Program-made: the position numbers and the translations under genes
Part shown: positions 55,606 through 64,000 of the stretch, piece after piece
Position numbering within the stretch: position 1 is the stretch's first letter
How the letters are laid out: every line of letters begins with the position of its first letter
DNA from: Typhlomys cinereus
Taxonomy: Eukaryota; Chordata; Mammalia; Rodentia; Platacanthomyidae
NCBI GenBank assembly: GCA_023101885.1
Contig: JALPQD010000124.1
Location: 4,390,580-4,454,579 of the forward strand
Direction: 5' to 3'
Length of the DNA stretch: 64,000 nt
Notes under the pieces: model-generated
What the model saw: the letters and a program-made list of their open reading frames with translations, nothing else
Database searches by the model: none
What the model was told of the DNA's origin: nothing

Positions 55606-56944
55606 CTCTGGAGTTGGGTAATCCTGTCGCTAGGCTAAGAAACCCACAGGGAGCAGAGCAGAAAAGTGTCGACTCGGTGAGCTGAGTCCAGGGGGCGCGT
55701 GCTGTGCCGCCTGTGGGGCCCGGCCTTTCAGAAGCAGCGGGAGCGTGAAGGTCTGAACGTGGAGGGTGGGCGGCTCAGCCTGGAGCCACTCGCCATGAAC
55801 CCCAACGGAGCGGCGCTGCAGGGCACCAGGGTCTCCTCTTGCGGTCACACTTGCTTTCAAGATCCGGTCCTCACGGTCTCTGCTGCCTGCCGGGCTCCTC
55901 GAGGGGAGATGGAGAGGAGAGATCAGTGAGGAAGGTCAGCTCTCGCACTAGCAACGTGTATTAGGACAACACAGAGAGCCCATCCTCTGCGAGCAGGTCC
56001 ACGGGACCACGGGGGTCCACGGGACCACGGGGGGTCCACAGTGGAGCCAGGTCTGCTGCTGGGCTCTGGCCCGCGTATACACCTGTGCAAAGGGAGACAT
56101 CTGGCTCCAGGTGTCCCCAGGAGCTTGTGGATGGACTCTGGGCCCGTAGAAGCGGAGACAGGCCATGAGGGAGCCCCGATGTATAGCGCTTGCCCCGGTC
56201 CTGGGCTGGAAATGGAAGAATACTGACCACACTGCAGGCTAGATGTACCTAGTACCCGTATGTGGCAAAGAGAGAGAAACTGAATGCCACATTCTAGTGA
56301 CATCTAGAGAACAGCCCCTGTCCAACATACACATACACCTACACGCGCACGCGCATGCGCACGCATGCTTACACTTCAGCAGTCATGCGCAAGTATAGGC
56401 CCAAGTGTATATCATGTGTCAATGTAAGCAGACCTGTATATATGTTTGTTTACTTACCTGCTCAGCTGACAGATTCACAGCCACACTTTCAGCTTCCCAA
56501 GTTTGTGCAGTTCCCTGGAGAGTTAGCTGTCCCTCTCCCCTTCGGAGGTGCGTCCTGTGCGCGCTGCCACTTCCTGTCACCCCCTGCTCGTCTTCCACAT
56601 CCACAGGAAGTCACGGTGCTAACCATCAGGGAGTACCAGGCTCCCTCTTAGACCCTTCATTTTCTTCTGCCTGCTTCCCCTTCAAAGCAACATTCGGTCA
56701 TGATTTTATGACGTCACTTCACCAGCCTGGGCACCAATCCCGAGAACACCAGGCTTCCCTGGGGACCCGGTGCATCCAGTGTGTAGCTTTGCAAGCATTG
56801 ATCTGTGCAGCACGGGGGCGACTGGACGGCTCCGTGCGACGCCGCAGTCCCACACACCACAGGGTTGGGCTGTGCACATTTGAGGTGCCCTCGAGGTCTC
56901 TCTTACTTTCTGGCAAGGATGATCTCCAGCTTAAGGTCAATTCG

Positions 56945-57120
56945 TTTTTTTCAATGCTTATTTGTTTACTTGATGGTGCACAGGTGCAGGCCGAAGCAAT
57001 AGGAGGTCAAAGCACAACTTTTGGTTGTCACTTCTGTCCTTCCACCATGTGGGTTTCTGGGAATGGAAGGCAGGTGTCCAGGTTTGCAAGCAGGAGCCTC
57101 ATCTACCTGCTGAGCTCTCC
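56945..57120 (-). mobile_element. B3-like SINE, minus strand
   Basis: ggaggtcaaagcacaacttttggttgtcacttctgtccttccaccatgtggg and catctacctgctgagctctcccc are a reversed B3-like element. Confidence 0.7.
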
Positions 57121-58651
57121 CCACATCCCCCCAGCATCTTGCATTTAGCCCTGTGAGCCTTCCCGCCTACTGTGAAATGCTCCACCTCTTCCTGGTCACT
57201 AGGAAGCTTTTTGCATGACAAGGAGCGGGAGTGCCAGTGCACTGCAGGAGAAATGGGAACTTCCAGGGGTTCATCCACTTCCCAGTGTATTTGCTCTGGG
57301 CAAAGTCCTCCTGCCCTTGCCCCTGCCCCTGCCCTGCCCTGCCCCTCGGGCTTCTCAAGTGAAGAGACTGGGCAGGAGAGACCTAGACAGGAGTTAGAAT
57401 ACCGCTGTCCCCCCATATCAGCTGTTGTCACCCGCTGGGGTCTTAGGCACTGACCACAGCCACACTTACTGCGTATGGCCCACGAGTGTGCAGAGAGCTG
57501 TGAGCTAATCTTAAAACTTCGAAGCACTGTGCAAAACAACGGTATATCTGCAGGCCATTGGCACACCTGGCTTTCATTGACAACCTTGACCCTGGAGACA
57601 GGACACGTGTCTATCCTAGGAGCAGATGATTGAGGCTTATTGTCTGACCACAGAGTGGACAGCAGGATTGGGGAAATGATAGACATGTATAAGTAGCCTT
57701 CACAGGATTTGGGCCTCGATGGTGTTAGTCGGAGGCAGGGGAGAATAGATGAGTGGGGTGTAAGTTTACCCCAAAACAGCCTTAGTTCATGTGTCCTGGG
57801 CAAAGTGCTGCCATGCCAGCTACTGTGACCGACTAGTGGAAGCAGACTTTGCAGCGATAGTTCTCGCTTGTTTTTAAGCATCTGTAAGTGGAATATCAGA
57901 GTCTCTCTATATTTTTGTTGAACATTGTTGGGAGTAGTGCGTGAGATCCTGGTTCATTTTCCAGCAAAATTAATTAATTGCTTGATTAATTGACTAGGTG
58001 AAGAAGAAAAGCATTTTCTTCTTAATAGTGAAACCCGGCTGGCTTAGCCCGTGATGCTTAGGCATTGGTACAGTGCCAGCTCTGGGCTGGCCAAGCCGGG
58101 GCCTAGGAAAGCGTGGCACGCACGCGACCTTTGCACCCCTCTGCTAGGCACATAAGGGCATGGGGGGGTGGGGAGTACAGATCGCATCAAGAGTTGCTGT
58201 GCGAGGATCAGGACACTTTCATGAGTGGAGAGCTGAGCCGAGTCAGAGGCCCGGGGGCAAAGGCAGGTGCTTGGCACCCGCCCCCAAGCGGTTTCACGGT
58301 CACCTCTGAAAGCCGCGTGGGGAGGATGGGAAGAGAGGGCCCGTGGTGGAGTCATGGCTGCCGAACTTGCTCCGTGGTTACTTCATAGCTGCTCTTTGGC
58401 GGAAGTTCGATGACCCCCAGCACCCAGCACCCTCGAGCATGTGTCTGGCAGATCCCGAGGGGACCCAGAGAAGCCCCCCCCCATGAGATGAATACCTTAC
58501 CTTTCTGGGTTCGGTTGCTCTCCTATTTGGGGGGCAATCGGCTGGCCAGCCCTGCTCCAGAACCGCTGGCCCAGGAGACCGTGCCGGGCTGCCGCCATCC
58601 AGCCGGGCAGCCTCTTAAACTGACCGTTTCTGCTCTGGTTTGTGCATGAAG

Positions 58652-58764
58652 GTCCCAAACGGACACCGAAGGCAACGTTACCACCGAGCCCGGCTCAGCA
58701 GGGGTGACCGCGGAGCCCAGCCACTGCCCCAAGGGTGCACAGCCCGCTCTGGAGGAGCTCACGG
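58652..58764 (+). CDS. NAV2: NAV2 exon: SQTDTEGNVTTE segment
   Basis: This 113-nt exon (phase 2 to phase 1) completes Arg and encodes SQTDTEGNVTTEPGSAGVTA, EPSHCPKGAQ and PALEELT plus the first base of Gly. The SQTDTEGN start and PALEELTGEDPEAR junction are typical of NAV2. The segment is acidic and Ser/Thr-rich and has no known fold. The acceptor is weak-looking (tgtgcatgaag, with the best pyrimidines further upstream); the donor is gtgagt. A weak acceptor may mean regulated use. Skipping this exon alone would break the frame, but skipping it together with the preceding 1,063-nt exon would not. Confidence 0.94.
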
Positions 58765-58904
58765 GTGAGTGGAGAGTCGCGTGGGTGTCATGTCAGATGC
58801 CTGCTGGTGCCGGCACCCCCCACACACACCCCTACTGGAACGTGGGGCCGACCAGTGCGGCGGCTCACGGGCTGAGAAAACATGCCAAGAATGCTTCCTT
58901 CTTT

Positions 58905-59212
58905 TATTTTTTTAACATGTAAGTGTGTTCGTGTGTATATGTGTGTACATGTGTGTCAGAGGGTACTGTACTGTGTGTGCCTGTGGAGGCCCAAGGATCA
59001 GGAATCATCCTGGATTGTTCTACCTTTGTATTGCTTTGCTCTGGGGTTTCCCAGGCTCCGCCCTCCAAGGCCAGAAGTGAAAAGGCCCCCCCTGCACCCG
59101 CGCTCCCCTCACCCCCCATTTCTGCCTGGTGTGGTTTCTTGGGATCCAAACTCAGGACTTTCTGCTTGTAAGACAGAGGCTTTCACCCCTGAGCCACCTC
59201 TCCAAGCTCCTC
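58905..59212 (-). mobile_element. tRNA-type rodent SINE with internal expansion, minus strand
   Basis: The usual modules (ctgtggaggcccaaggatcagg, gggtttcccaggctccgccc, gggatccaaactcagg, aggctttcacccctgagccacctctccaag) plus a C-rich insertion of about 30 bp in the middle. It starts about 140 bp after the 113-nt exon. Confidence 0.88.
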
Positions 59213-59744
59213 CTTTCTCTTATCCACAACCTCCTCGCTTATCCCAAGAACTGCAAAGGCGTCTCAGCTGCGGGCGAGTCTTCCACGCAAAGCCTTCCTG
59301 TCCCCGTGTGGTGCAACCTCGCCCATCCCACCGGAAGCTCCAGATGCTCATTCAGTGGGCTCAGTGGCTTCCACGTCTTTGATCCTGCTGGCGGACACAG
59401 GGACGCTGCAGGTCACATGTAAGTGATCTGTCTCCAGACAGCTCGGGCTCCACATTCGGGGTCAATTTCAAGTGTGCAGCTTCTTTCCCTGCGAGTACAT
59501 GCATCACCCGGGAGAAGGCCAGCTACTAAAAGTGTGTGGCGATCAGGACTGCTCAGTGTCCACGCCCACGCCAGGTCACATGGAGGGGGGAGACAGGAGG
59601 GATCCGTGTGTCCTGTGGAGAAGTGTGGCGTCCATCAGGCCCCAGGGCTCAGTGGAACCGGCAGCAGCCAGCGAACACCGGATCCTCCTCTGGTTTCCAA
59701 AGGGCCCATCACAGGCTTCCATCCACCCCTCGGATTCCTTCTTA

Positions 59745-59764
59745 AAAACAACTTTATTTACTTA

Positions 59765-59814
<50 letters not shown>

Positions 59815-59998
59815 TGAGAAGGGTGACTTCAGGAATTCGTCCTGGATTGCTGCTACCTCCTTTTTGCTTGGCTCTGGGATTTCCCAGGCTCCGCCCAGCA
59901 GGGCTGGAAGTGCAGACCGCTGCCATTTCCATTAGAGTTTTTACTCCGGATCTGCTTGTGAGTCAGAGTCTTAACCCCTGAGCCTGCTCTCCAGCTCC
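59745..59998 (-). mobile_element. tRNA-type rodent SINE with (TG)23, minus strand
   Basis: aacaactttatttacttattt, a TG run (59767-59812), gggtgacttcaggaattcgtcctgg, atttcccaggctccgccc and gagtcttaacccctgagcc. Confidence 0.88.
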
Positions 59999-60639
59999 CC
60001 TCGGATCCCTTCTTCCCGTGCCTATCCTGTCCCCAGATGTACAACCAAGTATGAATTGAGAAAGCCTGAGGCACAGCCCAAGAGTTTGGGTGCTGGACTG
60101 GCATCCAGTGGCCCTGGTCAGGTTCTGTCTCTGTGGCGTGGTGGGTTGGCCCTCGTACTTCCTTCGTGTGTTTACACCCAAGCGGCTGAAATGCTGCCTT
60201 GCAGCTCTGAACTCACCGTGGCCCGTCCTGTGCGTGGACGGTGTAGGGTAGTGAGACTGACTTTACGACAGTCGTTTCCTTCCCCTCGCTTGCACAGTGA
60301 CGGTCATGCCAGCGTGCGCTGCCCTGTGCACACATTGCACTGAGTCAAGGAACTGCACGCACGTGCCGAGAGTCTGCCGCACACACCAGGAACCCCTGCT
60401 CAGGCCCTCGCGGGTCCTCTTTGAGCCTCTGCCTGGATGCCCCGTGCCCCACTGCTGGCTCCTCAGCTCATGAGCGTCTCTGTCTCGCATTCCTGGTCTC
60501 CAGCTGCAGCCCAGGCTTCCTCAATCTACAGTCCGCTCATGTCCCCACAGTCGCTGCATGGCTGCAAGTCTCCCAGCCCCCTCACCAAGCAGGCGCTCCA
60601 TGCGTGTGTCCATAGATCTCGCTGCATTCATGCATTCAG

Positions 60640-60845
60640 GGTGGAGATGTAGCTCAGTGGGAAGGGCGCTGCCTGGCATGGTGGAGCTCGGGTTCGGTCC
60701 AGCACTGCGTATAGTAGGCGTGGCGGCACACGCCTCCAGCGCCTCTCCTCAGGAGGCGGAGGCAGGAAGATCAAGAGTTCAAAGTCACCCTCAGCTTCAG
60801 GCCAGCCTGGACTTCATAAGACCCTGTTTCAAGAAAAAACAGACA
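60640..60845 (+). mobile_element. ID-B1 fused SINE
   Basis: ggtggagatgtagctcagtgggaagggcgctgcctggcatgg (ID head), then gtaggcgtggcggcacacgcctccagc, aggaggcggaggcaggaagatcaagagttc and gaccctgtttcaagaaaaaac (B1). Confidence 0.88.
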
Positions 60846-61514
60846 ACAAAGTGCGTGCGTGCGTGTGTATACGTGGGTGAGAAATTCAAGTCTGAGCTCT
60901 GTTCCGATAAGAGAAAAATGCCTTCTAAATTTGTCCGAATTAAAGTAGGTAGGAAATTGAAAACAGCCAGGCTTTCAAGTTGCGCTAGTAACTTTCTTCC
61001 ACAGAAGCCACTTGGCGGTTATTTAGTCCATCCCCATGTTCTGGCTCCACAGTAGGGAGAGGCACCCGAGAGGCTGTTATCTGGGAAGAGAAGTGTGATG
61101 ACGTAATGCGTCTTAGATGCCTGTTGTCCCTTTGGGGACACAAGGCCGGTGTCCGGCGTCAGCAGGGCTGCTTCCACAGGAGCCGTTCTTGACCCGTGGG
61201 AACACTTCCGACTTCTGAAGACCCTCGACCGTGGGCGTCTCTTTCGATTAGTCTGAGGAGGAAAATGCTTGGTCTTTAGCTGTTATTATGCATTATTACA
61301 GTTAGTGCCCTTCCCTTTGTCCTCTTGTGCGGCTGAGAGACCCCACGCAAGGCTAGGTTAAGAGGCCCACGGCTCCGCGACTTGCGCACATGCTTCTAGC
61401 AGAAACACAGCTGCTTCTCGGTTCCCACTCTGTAGCACTGCTGTGCTGAGGGCTTGTGAGACGCGCCATGCGGCGAACTCTCCAGGGCACAGCCCACGTT
61501 GTCCCCATGTCTGT

Positions 61515-62215
61515 CTGTGCTAGTCAGATATGTGGGTGGCAACTTGATAGTCAGAGACTGGGCACATCTGTGAAGACTTAGTTGAGGCCACGTGCAGGAG
61601 AGGCCAGGGTGCAGGAGAGGCTGCGTGCAGGAGACGCCACAGTGCAGGAGAGGCCAGCATGCAGGAGAGGCCGCGTCTAGGAGACGCCACAGTGCAGGAG
61701 AGGCCAGCGTGCAGGAGAGGCCGCGTGCAGGACAGCGTGCAGGAGAGGCCGCGTGCAGGACAGCGTGCAGGAGAGGCCAGCGTGCAGGAGAGGTCGCGTG
61801 CAGGAGAGGCCAGAGTGCAGGAGCGGCCAGAGTGCAGGAGCGGCCGCGTGCAGGAGAGGCCAGCGTGCAGGAGAGGCCGCATGCAGGAGCAGCGGCGTGC
61901 AGGAGAGGCCAGGGTGCAGGAGCGGCCGCGTGCAGGAGCGGCCGCGTGCAGGAGAGGCCGCGTGCAGGAGCGGCCGCGTGCAGGAGAGGCCAGCGTGCAG
62001 GAGCGGCCGCGTGCAGGAGAGGCCAGGGTGCAGGAGAGGCCGCATGCAGGAGCAGCGGTGTGCAGGAGCAGCGGCGTTCAGGAGCGTATCCAATGATAAT
62101 GGGAAGACCCAGCCCATGGTGGTGCAACCATTTCCTAGGCTGGTAGACAAGAGGGAGGAAGCCAGTTCAGTAGCTGGCAGACTTTGGACTTGCAGTCTGG
62201 CAAGTGAGGTTTTCC
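61515..62215. mobile_element. Rodent DNA-transposon-like remnant (URR1-like) split by minisatellite
   Basis: Left of the array, gtgggtggcaacttgatagtcagagactgggca resembles the CAACTTGACA terminal region of a widespread rodent repeat. Right of it, gggaagacccagcccatggtggtgcaacc resembles its interior (GGGCCCAGCCCA...GGTGGTGCCA). I recall these parts as URR1-type sequence; the family name is uncertain. Confidence 0.4.
61592..62085 (+). repeat. 16-17 bp minisatellite, about 30 copies
   Basis: GTGCAGGAGAGGCCAGC and 16-bp variants (gtgcaggagaggccgc, gtgcaggagcggccgc) repeat for about 490 bp. The array sits between two halves of what looks like a single rodent transposon remnant. Confidence 0.96.
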
Positions 62216-62744
62216 TGTCTCTCAGCAAACCCCATGGATAGGGTGTTGCCGTTCCCTCCGTCCTGATACTGGCGTGAGCGCTCCTGTCCAGCTGGGCTAC
62301 AAAGGGAGAATCATAAGAAGGATAAAGTCCCCTCCTTCCCCCAAGCCGTTGGGTCGTAGCTTTACCGGCCACACGCGGAGTAACTGCGACACTGACCTTG
62401 GCAGCTGGTGCTGTGCTCATTCAGAGGGGGGCTCAGAAGGAGGAGACCAGCCCCTCCCCACAAATGACAGGCAGCAGGAAGAGAGTCGGGTTCATGACGA
62501 AGGGAGGAGGCAAACTCCCCTGCAGAATTATTGCTGGTGAACAAGCGCAGATGTTTTTTAATAGGGTCTGTGGACAGCTGTGTAGATTTCCTAGCGGTGA
62601 GGAACAGGTGGCACCCATTTTTTAGACAGCTAGAAAATGATTCTGGAGACATAGACAGGCGTAACCTGTGCACTTTATTTGGTGATGATGTGAAAGTAGG
62701 TTTATGTCTTAGCTTGGTACCTTGCTTCTGTCCCAGACAGCACC

Positions 62745-63420
62745 TCCGTGCATCCATCTGTCCATGCATCTATTCATGCATCCATCTATCCACACATCCA
62801 TCTATCCACACATCCATCTATCCACACATCCATCTATCCACACATGCATCTATCCACACATCCATCCATCCACGCATCTATCCACACATGCATCCATCCA
62901 CACATCCATCCATCCATACATCCATGCATTTATCCACACATCCATCTATCCACACATCCATTTATCCACACATCCATCTATCCACACATCCATCTATCCA
63001 CACATCCATCTATCCACACATCCATCCATCCACGCATTTATCCACACATGCATCTATCCACACATCGATCTACACATCCATCCATCCATGCATCCATCCA
63101 TCCATGCATCTATCCACACATGCATCTATCCACACATCCATCCACACATCCATCCATCCATGCATTTATCCATACATGCGTCTATCCACACATCCATCCA
63201 AGCGTGCATCTATTCATGTGTATCCATCCACATGTCCATCTATCCACGCATCAATCTATCCACACATCCTTCTACCCACACATCTATCCATGCATTTGTT
63301 CAGTTGTCCATGCCCCCATCTTTGCATGTATCTATCTATCCATGCCTGCATTCAATCATCCATGTATCCATGTATCCATCCATCCACCTACCCGCCCACT
63401 CACCCACCCACCCATCCATG
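62745..63420 (+). repeat. (ATCC)n-type array with ATCCATCTATCCACAC units
   Basis: About 675 bp of CATCCATC with a frequent 16-bp unit containing CACAC and ATGC variants. The His/Ser/Ile/Pro-rich open frames (up to 428 codons) over it are artefacts. It is the complement type of the GGAT array at 35740-36155. Confidence 0.98.
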
Positions 63421-63439
63421 CAGCCATCCTCCATGCATG

Positions 63440-63705
63440 TATGGATCTGTTCGGGTATACATGCATGCGCGAATCTGTTCAGGTACACATGCGCGTGGGT
63501 CTGTTCGGGTACACGTACGTGCGTGCGTGCGTCTGTTCGGGTACGCATGCGCGCGTGAGTCTGTTTGGGTACGTGTGTGCGCGTGCGCCTGTTCGGGTGT
63601 ACGTGCGCGCGTGCGTCTGGTCGGGTGTGCGTGCGCGCGTGCGTCTGGTCGGGTGTGCGTGCGCGCGTGCGTGCGTCTGTTCAGGTACACATGCACACAT
63701 CTAGT
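63440..63705 (+). repeat. 28-bp CG/TG-rich tandem array, about 9 copies
   Basis: Units of tctgttcgggta (or tctggtcgggtg) followed by an alternating purine-pyrimidine stretch such as tgcgtgcgcgcgtgcg repeat about every 28 bp. It is dense in CpG and CG/TG alternation and ends about 130 bp upstream of the acceptor at 63832. Confidence 0.93.
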
Positions 63706-63832
63706 TCAAGTCCTCACCAAGTTCCCACGGAGTCAGCGCTGGCCGCGGGGCAGGCTGGGAACCCCAACATGCTGCAGCTCTCAACCCTCACAGTCTGCGG
63801 AGTTGAGCTCATCTTAGCCCTTGTCTCTGCAG

Positions 63833-63941
63833 GGGAGGACCCCGAGGCTCGGCGGCTGCGGACAGTGAAGAACATCGCCGACCTGCGGCAGAATTTGGAG
63901 GAGACCATGTCCAGCTTACGGGGGACTCAGGTTACACACAG
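63833..63941 (+). CDS. NAV2: NAV2 exon: conserved KNIADLRQNLEETMSSLRG segment
   Basis: This 109-nt exon (phase 1 to phase 2) completes Gly and encodes EDPEARRLRTVKNIADLRQN then LEETMSSLRGTQVTH and two bases of the next codon. The block is among the most conserved parts of the navigator linker and reads as a short amphipathic helix (I-x-x-L-x-x-x-L-x-x-x-M spacing), so a short coiled coil is likely. The acceptor is tctctgcag and the donor is gtatgg at 63942. The following exon is outside the window. A continuous 28-bp CG/TG-rich tandem array ends only about 130 bp upstream of the acceptor. Confidence 0.95.
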
Positions 63942-64000
63942 GTATGGGCAGCGAGAAGTGCTGTATTGAGTGAACCAACCAGGGGCTTTCTCTTAACTCA
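63942..64000 (+). other. NAV2: Start of next NAV2 intron (partial)
   Basis: Fifty-nine bases of intron begin with gtatgggc. Nothing else can be seen before the window ends. Confidence 0.85.

Larger units (their letters stand above)
55051..58651 (+). other. NAV2: NAV2 intron, 3.6 kb
   Basis: It begins with gtgggc. From 55118 to 55605 there is an almost pure CTCCTCCTG-type pyrimidine tract. The frame of the large exon stays open through this tract to a stop at 55619-55621. A small GGACCACGG-type repeat lies at 55998-56037 and a B3-like SINE on the minus strand at 56945-57120. A minus-strand 260-codon open frame covers 57099-57881. An AT-rich block with homeobox-type cores lies at 57890-58030. 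The 3' end uses a modest acceptor (catgaag). Confidence 0.86.
58765..63832 (+). other. NAV2: NAV2 intron, 5.1 kb
   Basis: Contents: two minus-strand tRNA-type SINEs (58905-59212, 59745-59998, the second with a (TG)n run) and a + strand ID-B1 fused element (60640-60845). A transposon remnant interrupted by a 16-17 bp minisatellite covers 61515-62215. An unexplained non-repetitive block lies at 62530-62735, an ATCC-type tandem array at 62745-63420 and a CG/TG-rich 28-bp array at 63440-63705. A clean acceptor (cccttgtctctgcag) ends at 63832. Confidence 0.87.
1..64000 (+). other. NAV2: Partial NAV2 gene (internal part)
   Basis: Seven exons on the + strand translate to a contiguous stretch of neuron navigator 2. 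It runs from the end of the CH domain (IENIDACLNFLAAKG) through the Ser/Pro/Lys-rich linker to the segment containing VKNIADLRQNLEETMSSLRG. I recognise it as NAV2 rather than NAV1 or NAV3 by the glutamine/proline-rich stretch ending QAEMQSS, the SKIIRFTLGQ exon and the AKTRGG...NNRRSQSFNN segment. NAV2 is known as a cytoskeleton-linked protein of neurite growth, induced by retinoic acid, and related to C. elegans unc-53. Both gene ends lie outside the window: there is no start codon, promoter of the main transcript, stop codon or poly(A) site here. All exon phases agree, so this looks like an intact functional copy rather than a pseudogene. Confidence 0.96.

Noticed and set aside
55080..55685. 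Ser/Leu/Pro-rich frames in all three + frames
   Set aside because: Composition of the pyrimidine tract; only the frame continuous with NAV2 is kept as a hypothesis.
61396..62420. Long frames of LLHAASPARWP and MQERPRAGEA repeats
   Set aside because: Artefacts of the 16-17 bp minisatellite.
62531..63817. 428-codon frame rich in [16 protein letters not shown]
   Set aside because: Artefact of the ATCC array; it runs out of frame into the true exon region.

Overview
The window is a piece of a mammalian, very probably rodent, genome. It lies inside one large gene on the + strand: NAV2 (neuron navigator 2), a cytoskeleton-associated protein with an N-terminal calponin-homology (CH) domain and, beyond this window, a C-terminal AAA+ ATPase. 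Seven internal coding exons are visible (8539-8611, 19954-20236, 23451-23519, 30360-30520, 53988-55050, 58652-58764, 63833-63941). All have AG acceptors and GT donors. Their codon phases chain without a break (0-1, 1-2, 2-2, 2-1, 1-2, 2-1, 1-2), giving 1,871 nt of coding sequence. The start codon and most of the CH domain lie to the left; the central and AAA+ regions lie to the right. I found no other convincing protein gene and no bona fide tRNA or rRNA gene.

The rest (about 62 kb) is intron. The rodent assignment rests on the repeats: B1, ID and fused ID-B1 elements, B3-like elements, rodent-type L1 3' ends, and at least nine copies of one tRNA-headed SINE ending in TG/CA-rich sequence. I cannot name the species. 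The SINE does not look like standard mouse or rat B2, so a lineage outside mouse and rat is likely.

Region by region: 1-8538 is intron with a candidate minus-strand LTR (about 2230-3110), a diverged 43-44 bp tandem repeat (4357-4675) and CA/CT repeats. 8612-19953 carries a 31-bp minisatellite (13484-14215), a second 31-bp repeat (14704-14820) and a CpG-rich knot near 18.05 kb. 20237-30359 has SINEs and a 98-bp tandem duplication at 25.5 kb. The 23.5-kb intron 30521-53987 is richest in structure: C-rich, CA, GGAT, 31-bp, 17-bp and TG arrays, three L1 3' fragments, a CpG-rich stretch at 45.6-46.4 kb and several blocks that look like conserved regulatory DNA. The introns after the large exon hold a 480-bp pyrimidine tract, a 16-17 bp minisatellite inside a transposon remnant, an ATCC-type array and a Z-DNA-prone 28-bp array.

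The exons join the end of the CH domain to a Ser/Pro/Lys-rich linker. The large exon contains three SxIP tripeptide-plus-proline motifs, the classic EB-binding signature of microtubule plus-end tracking proteins, which fits NAV2's known role. The most interesting hypothesis is architectural. Complementary GGAT and ATCC arrays flank the 1,063-nt and 113-nt exons, whose sum (1,176 nt) is divisible by three with matching phases. A back-spliced circle of these exons would therefore have an endless open frame.
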